This document shows positions 44,401 through 46,500 of a stretch of 46,500 bases of DNA, piece after piece. The first letter of the stretch is position 1. Every line of letters starts with the position of its first letter. This DNA is from Antedon mediterranea (lineage: Eukaryota; Echinodermata; Crinoidea; Comatulida; Antedonidae). Made by a program: the position numbers and the translations under genes. Where the stretch lies: positions 40,811,804 through 40,858,303 of the forward strand of contig NC_092671.1 in assembly GCF_964355755.1 (NCBI RefSeq), written 5' to 3'. Below the pieces are notes generated by a model. That model did no database searches, was not told the DNA's origin, and worked only from the letters and a program-made list of their open reading frames with translations.

Positions 44401-46472
44401 CCCTATAAATAATACAGTACCGATCAGATTTTGATTTAGAAGAAAATAATCTTGTTGGCCCTTTAAATATTACAGTACCGATCAGATTGTTATATAGGAG
44501 AAAGTAATCTTTTTGGCCCTATAAATAATACAGTATCGCTCACATTGTAATATAGGAGAAAGTAATCTTGTTGGCCCTATAAATAATACAGTACCGATCA
44601 GATTTTGATTTAGGAGAAAGTAATCTTGTTGGCCCTATAAATAATACAGTACCGCTCACATTGTAATATAGGAGAAAGTAATCTTGTTGGCCCTATAAAT
44701 AATACAGTACCACTCACATTGTAATATAGGAGAAAGTAATCTTGTTGGCCCTATAAATAATACAATACCGATCAGATTTTGATTTAGAAGAAAGTAATTT
44801 TGTTGGCCCTATAAATAGTAAAATATATAGTGCTACTGTACAGGTAAAGATCTGTCTGCTTGCCAATCGTTTATAAATTGTCTATACAAAATCATAGATA
44901 CAAGACAAAAATTAATATTTATTGCATTTTGATTTTCAGGGATGTTGATGGTAGATTCAAACAAAATTGAAAACTTGTCTGGACTTCTACGTGTTTGGTT
45001 CCATGAAAACAGTCGTGTTTTTAAGGACAGACTTGTAAATGATGAAGATTGTGAATGGTTTGATAAATTGCTGACCCAGCAAATGGTTGAGTCATTTCAA
45101 GCTGATCCAATCGAGGTGGTGCATAGTGATCCATTGATCTATGGTGACTTTATGATACCTAATGCTGACAATAAAATTTATGCTGAGATCACAGACCACA
45201 CGAAGGTAATCTATTTGTTTTTAACCTTCTACATAATTAATTAAATCTTTATATACACTGATTACAAACAATATAGAGTGAGAATGGTGTAAGTATGTAA
45301 ACTTATAAAATAATGATGTATACTGATGATGTTATTTGTAGATGGTGACAATTCTAGAGGAGTATCTAGAAGACTATAACCAAGTTAATACAGCACGTAT
45401 GCGCCTTGTGTTATTTATGGATGCTGTGAAACATGTATGCCGCATCAGCCGTGTAATAAGACAGCCTCTAGGAAATGCATTATTGCTAGGTGTAGGAGGC
45501 AGTGGACGACAGAGCTTGACAAGGCTTGCTGCTCATATGTAACTACAAAACATTTACATTTGATTATAAAGACATATCTTTTTTTCTATTACACTAATGT
45601 AATTATATCGTATTTTCATGATACAAAATTACTGAAAAGAAAATAACCCACAGGCTTATATAACTAGATGATTCCTGTTTTTTCTGATTTTAGGGCTGAG
45701 TATGACTGTTTTCAAATTGAGTTATCTAAGAACTATGGGACAAATGAATGGAGGGAAGACTTAAAGAAAGTCATGCTTAAAGCTGGCTTAGAAAACAAGC
45801 CAATGGTGTTCTTATTTAGTGATTCACAGGTAAAAAAACATTTTAGTTCAAACAGTATACAATGTAAAATTACATGAATTAGGAATTAATTTAGTCTTTA
45901 ATTTATAATAGATTAAGAGTGAGTCATTCCTTGAGGATATCAACAACATTTTGAATTCTGGAGATGTACCTAACATTTACAGCTTTGATGAGTTAGATCA
46001 GATTTACAATGCTATGAAACCTATAGTACAAGAAACAGGCCTTCAGGCTACTAAAGCTAACCTGTTTTCAACATACACAAAGCGAGTCAAGAGTAACACA
46101 CACACTGTGCTCTGCATGAGGTAAGTCTTAATTGAATCAATCATCAATTAGCAAATGTCTGCGGTGGCCATTATAACAATTTCACATCAAAATAAATTAG
46201 TATTAAAATATAATATTCTGTATGTAATATAAGGATTTTGATATACTAATACATTTTTTAGTACAATTTAATTATTTTATTTATTCATATTTTTTTCTAG
46301 CCCTATTGGTGAGATTTTCCGTGCAAGATTAAGACAGTTTCCGTCACTTGTAAACTGTTGTACAATTGATTGGTTTAGTGAGTGGCCTGATCAAGCTCTT
46401 AGGTCTGTTGCACAGAATTTCTTAAAAGATATTACTGAATTAGAAGATGATGATGATGTCAATAATGGTCTG
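18603..46472 (+). CDS. DNAH1: Axonemal dynein heavy chain 1, 5' two thirds (45 exons, continues past window)
   Basis: Joining 45 GT-AG exons gives 8,193 coding bases (2,731 codons) with no frame conflict; vertebrate DNAH1 is about 4,270 residues. The protein is the motor subunit of an inner-arm dynein that drives ciliary and flagellar beating. It is called DNAH1 rather than another axonemal dynein because its N-terminal tail keeps DNAH1-type signatures: [36 protein letters not shown] and [13 protein letters not shown]-loops occur at about residues 1528-1535 (AAA1), 1809-1816 (AAA2), 2196-2203 (AAA3) and 2543-2551 (AAA4). Start choice: the ATG at 18603 is the first in frame after a possible acceptor and begins a short tail that leads straight into [11 protein letters not shown] further upstream coding exon cannot be excluded. 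The stalk, AAA5, AAA6 and stop codon lie outside the window. Confidence 0.95.
19465..19478 (+). promoter_or_regulatory. X-box-like RFX motif in intron 2
   Basis: GTCACCATGGAAAT matches 13 of 14 positions of the RFX X-box consensus RYYNYYATRRNRAC. Only the final C is replaced, by T. RFX factors control many ciliary genes, including axonemal dyneins, usually from near the promoter. This site is 860 bp inside the gene, so its use is uncertain. Confidence 0.35.
20697..23440 (+). CDS. DNAH1: DNAH1 exons 5-13: tail domain
   Basis: Exons are 20697-20854, 20969-21183, 21292-21459, 21565-21695, 21794-21944, 22188-22381, 22515-22740, 22892-23094 and 23299-23440, covering residues about 376-905. Recognisable blocks are [87 protein letters not shown] and [13 protein letters not shown]. 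The tail binds intermediate and light chains and anchors the motor on the doublet microtubule. The exon 9 donor (AAG|gttttt) is weak, but the QLEK|YVLEDIF junction agrees with family sequence. Confidence 0.92.
23441..25243 (+). other. DNAH1 intron 13 with a pyrimidine-rich repeat block
   Basis: Bases 23520-24215 hold an irregular array built from about 60 bp and longer modules. All are variants of TTTTAGCCTATTCTATTTCA then TTCTTATTCTGTTACC. The strand is strongly T/C-rich, and each module has TTTTAG, so it presents about a dozen acceptor-like signals before the true acceptor at 25242. The rest of the intron is AT-rich and unremarkable. Confidence 0.75.
25244..31535 (+). CDS. DNAH1: DNAH1 exons 14-19: linker region
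   Basis: Exons are 25244-25399, 26778-26976, 27290-27543, 27792-28004, 29900-30064 and 31308-31535, covering residues 906-1310. Typical linker (DHC_N2) blocks are present: [86 protein letters not shown] and [20 protein letters not shown]. The linker is the lever arm that swings during the power stroke. Exon 14 is the template of the 61 bp donor array that fills intron 14. Confidence 0.95.
25350..26511 (+). repeat. 61 bp tandem array copying the exon 14 end and its 5' splice site (19 donors)
   Basis: The first unit is the last 50 bp of exon 14 (encoding [15 protein letters not shown]) plus GTAAGTACAAGAT. Donor sites recur every 61 bp, from 25400 to 26498, giving 19 identical AAT|GTAAGT sites. 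Differences between units are few: GCG/GCA, ATA/ATT and one AGAG/ACAG. The period is not a multiple of three. Reading through the first donor meets a stop in the second unit, so only the first donor gives full-length product. Confidence 0.97.
28231..29858 (+). mobile_element. Helitron-like non-autonomous element in DNAH1 intron 17
   Basis: The right end has the Helitron signature: a perfect eight-pair hairpin ACTCGTCA-aag-TGACGAGT (29829-29847), seven bases, then CTAG (29855-29858) followed by T. The left end may be TC at 28231, after A, which fits insertion between A and T. Near it is a ten-pair hairpin AGTTATCCGC/GCGGATAACT (28245-28270). GCGGATAACT recurs just before the 3' hairpin. A poly(T) run lies at about 28292-28318. 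Two diverged modules of about 355 bp follow each other (28985-29340 and 29341-29650). No Rep/helicase frame exists. The left boundary is less certain than the right. Confidence 0.6.
30163..31187 (+). repeat. About 79 bp tandem array, 13 copies, in DNAH1 intron 18
   Basis: The unit contains ATTACATTTAAACTTTGTTA, TCCAACCATAGG and CTGTTGGCCTATCAAATGTG. Length is 74-84 bp because of small insertions and deletions (for example a TAATATTACA variant near 30810). The array starts about 100 bp after the exon 18 donor and does not include it. No function is visible. Confidence 0.93.
31669..32373 (+). CDS. DNAH1: DNAH1 exons 20-22: end of linker
   Basis: Exons are 31669-31848, 31983-32120 and 32210-32373, covering residues 1311 to about 1471. 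Blocks [50 protein letters not shown] and FEWISQL are typical of the segment before AAA1. Exon 22 ends in phase 2, and the split codon AG|G leads to [20 protein letters not shown] in exon 23. Confidence 0.94.
32781..35608 (+). CDS. DNAH1: DNAH1 exons 23-27: AAA1, main ATPase site
   Basis: Exons are 32781-32985, 33391-33594, 34487-34600, 34785-34934 and 35522-35608, covering residues about 1471-1724. The Walker A motif GPAGTGKT (about 1528-1535) is intact, as is the Walker B motif ACFDE (about 1577-1581), followed by [16 protein letters not shown]. The sensor region [19 protein letters not shown] is intact. AAA1 hydrolyses the ATP that powers the stroke, so this motor should be active. Exon 24 starts at the third of three tandem copies of its own acceptor. 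Exon 26 is the template of the 50 bp donor array. Confidence 0.96.
33213..33426 (+). repeat. Triplicated 3' splice site of exon 24 with telomere-like junctions
   Basis: Two full 77 bp units (33213-33289 and 33290-33366) and a third partial one each carry the intron end TTTTGATTCATGTGCTTG, the TTTTAG acceptor and the first 36 bases of exon 24. Units 1 and 2 then break off into TTAACCCTAACCCTAACCC, about three telomere-type repeats, before the next copy. Only the third copy continues into the complete exon, at 33391. The two decoy acceptors are at 33236-33237 and 33313-33314; if used, their partial exons lack an obvious donor. Confidence 0.95.
33649..34375 (+). mobile_element. LINE 3' fragment in DNAH1 intron 24
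   Basis: The frame from 33649 reads [17 protein letters not shown] and continues to a stop at 33925 with [20 protein letters not shown] and KKSLKTHLF. This is the conserved C-terminal end of CR1/L2-type LINE ORF2 proteins, after the reverse transcriptase domain. A 3' UTR follows with GCGCTATAAAAATCTTATTA and an ATT-repeat tail near 34222-34241. A second tail, AATGAAATGAAATGAAAC, lies at about 34358-34375 and may belong to another short insertion. The copy is strongly 5'-truncated. Confidence 0.75.
34887..35390 (+). repeat. 50 bp tandem array copying the exon 26 end and its 5' splice site (10 donors)
   Basis: The unit is the end of exon 26 (encoding [14 protein letters not shown]) plus GTAAAATGAC. 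Donors recur every 50 bp, from 34935 to 35385. In each unit CTCACAG directly precedes GTAAAA, and a CTCTCTTCT tract lies about 17 bases upstream of that CAG, so each unit resembles a juxtaposed acceptor/donor. Reading through the first donor gives GTA AAA TGA, an immediate stop. Confidence 0.97.
35653..36681 (+). repeat. 49 bp minisatellite, 21 copies, in DNAH1 intron 27
   Basis: The unit reads GAAGACTAAAGTATTAGATC, then TAGTCTCATGATTAGGTGGT, then ACATTACAC. Copies are nearly identical with a strict 49 bp period. Each contains the palindrome TAGATCTA, and GACTA/TAGTC arms around it can form a hairpin. It begins about 45 bp after the exon 27 donor and does not include it. Confidence 0.97.
36775..37729 (+). 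repeat. 80 bp minisatellite, 12 copies, in DNAH1 intron 27
   Basis: The unit reads CATTCACATTTGTACAATTT, then GTAATTTGTGCC, then a GCC/ACC variant, then TTGTTGAATAGACTACAGTC and CATCTTGCCGACTAATTCTA. Variant sites (CTGCC, CTACC or CCGCC; GCC or GCT) recur in blocks, suggesting duplication of groups of units. Two different minisatellites therefore sit within one intron, only about 95 bp apart. Confidence 0.97.
37798..39894 (+). CDS. DNAH1: DNAH1 exons 28-32: AAA2
   Basis: Exons are 37798-37904, 38007-38333, 38986-39163, 39370-39564 and 39775-39894, covering residues 1725-2033. The AAA2 P-loop GPAGSGKT is at about 1809-1816. [20 protein letters not shown] replaces a classical Walker B, and [20 protein letters not shown] follows. 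In cytoplasmic dynein AAA2 binds ATP but scarcely hydrolyses it, and the motifs here fit that. Exon 29 is the template of the 57 bp donor array; it ends in phase 2 (TG|G, Trp). Confidence 0.95.
38314..38882 (+). repeat. 57 bp tandem array copying the exon 29 end and its 5' splice site (10 donors)
   Basis: The unit is GATATGCTCACTCATGAATG (exon 29 end, encoding DMLTHEW) plus GTAAGTTAGTAGCTCATATT, then TTAGTCTTG and TTTTATT. Donors recur every 57 bp, from 38334 to 38847. Because 57 is divisible by three, another frame stays open for 195 codons as a 19-residue repeat; this is a by-product. In the true frame, reading past the first donor gives TGG TAA. Confidence 0.97.
40693..41330 (+). repeat. 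57 bp minisatellite, 11 copies, in DNAH1 intron 32
   Basis: The unit reads ATGCTGGATCAGCGCCTTTT, then GCCAATCCTTGTCAATGTCC, then TACAATCATCAGTTGTA. The period divides by three and the unit lacks stops in two frames. This creates 234- and 170-codon open frames of 19-residue repeats, which are not thought to be translated. Just upstream, two smaller direct repeats (near 40255-40330 and 40550-40640) show further local duplication. Confidence 0.96.
41366..41625 (+). mobile_element. tRNA-derived SINE
   Basis: The first 76 bases are tRNA-like. GGAGTTG (41366-41372) and CAACTCC (41435-41441) form a perfect seven-pair acceptor stem. TAGCCGAGTGG fits the RNA polymerase III A box, and GGTTCAATTCC fits the B box. 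About 185 bases of non-tRNA body follow, so this is a SINE rather than a tRNA gene. The T stem has mismatches. The 3' end cannot be fixed exactly, but the body reaches to within about 16 bases of the exon 33 acceptor at 41640. Confidence 0.75.
41641..45205 (+). CDS. DNAH1: DNAH1 exons 33-41: AAA3
   Basis: Exons are 41641-41799, 41892-42014, 42245-42295, 42605-42745, 42992-43152, 43392-43549, 43689-43862, 43996-44142 and 44940-45205, covering residues 2034-2493. The P-loop GDTGTGKS is at about 2196-2203, Walker B LFVDDLN at about 2260-2266, and [20 protein letters not shown] follows. [20 protein letters not shown] marks the end of the module. AAA3 nucleotide state gates the AAA1 cycle in other dyneins. 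Exon 34 ends with an acidic [12 protein letters not shown] segment, a known variable spot. Exon 35 (51 bp, [17 protein letters not shown]) is in phase at both ends and could be optional. Confidence 0.93.
44176..44825 (+). repeat. About 58 bp degenerate tandem array, 11 copies, in DNAH1 intron 40
   Basis: The unit contains AGTACCGATCAGATTGTGAT, then ATAGGAGAAAGTAATCTTGT, then TGGCCCTATAAATAATAC. Copies differ more than in the other arrays (GTGATATAGG against TTGATTTAGA variants, alternating), so this array is older or less homogenised. It starts about 35 bp after the exon 40 donor, which it does not copy. Confidence 0.93.
45342..46472 (+). CDS. DNAH1: DNAH1 exons 42-45: start of AAA4 (gene runs off the window)
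   Basis: Exons are 45342-45538, 45694-45829, 45912-46120 and 46301-46472, covering residues 2494-2731. The P-loop reads GVGGSGRQS (about 2543-2551) with Arg in place of the usual Lys, as is normal for AAA4 of DNAH1-type dyneins. [59 protein letters not shown] and DWFSEWP follow. The last donor (CTG|gtaagt) is in phase 0, and the next exon should begin the end of AAA4 leading to the stalk coiled coil. Confidence 0.95.
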
Positions 46473-46500
46473 GTAAGTTATTTAAAATATGTTATCTATT

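Noticed and set aside
45480-45510. Arg in the AAA4 P-loop as a damaging mutation
   Set aside because: GVGGSGR is usual at AAA4 in DNAH1-type dyneins, so it is not a defect of this copy.

Overview
Eukaryotic, AT-rich, intron-rich animal DNA. Two genes can be supported. One is a minus-strand C2H2 zinc-finger gene (12886 down to 10724, two coding exons, 493 residues). The other is the 5' two thirds of an axonemal dynein heavy chain gene on the plus strand (18603 to past the right edge). Forty-five consecutive GT-AG exons of the dynein could be joined with every phase matching. They give 2,731 codons running from the N-terminal tail through the linker and AAA1, AAA2, AAA3 into AAA4. The protein reads as the DNAH1 orthologue, an inner-arm dynein of motile cilia and sperm flagella. 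The stalk, microtubule-binding domain and AAA5-AAA6 lie beyond the window. The close match to vertebrate DNAH1, CCCTAA-type telomere motifs inside an intron and very frequent AGGCCTA words suggest a marine deuterostome, probably an echinoderm. The phylum is a guess.

Layout: 1-9.9 kb is non-coding and made of old transposon pieces. These include a 1.85 kb inverted-repeat element (2074-3918), a probable Penelope-like remnant with a hammerhead-ribozyme-like core (7110-7455) and a minus-strand LINE tail (8370-8930). From 9911 to 10766 lie seven copies of a 122 bp unit that is itself a copy of the 3' end of the zinc-finger gene. The 12.9-18.6 kb interval separates the two divergent genes. It holds an LTR-like stretch, a 410 bp MITE with a TTA target duplication (16842-17251), and about 700 bp saturated with CCTAGG/AGGCCT palindromes.

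The dynein gene's introns are the unusual part. About 7.6 kb of its first 28 kb is tandem arrays with units of 38-80 bp. Three arrays (introns 14, 26 and 29) begin inside an exon and copy the exon end together with its 5' splice site, giving 19, 10 and 10 identical donors. A fourth (intron 23) triplicates an intron end, its 3' splice site and the first bases of the exon, with short telomere-like arrays at the junctions. A fifth, at the zinc-finger gene, copies a stop codon and 3' UTR. Tandem duplication that includes splice sites is a known proposed route to new introns, so this locus looks like a natural series of that process. Other intron insertions are a Helitron-like element (28231-29858), a LINE 3' fragment (33649-34375) and a tRNA-derived SINE (41366-41625) lying directly against a splice acceptor.

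All exon calls come from reading frame, splice consensus and family knowledge. No alignment or transcript was available.
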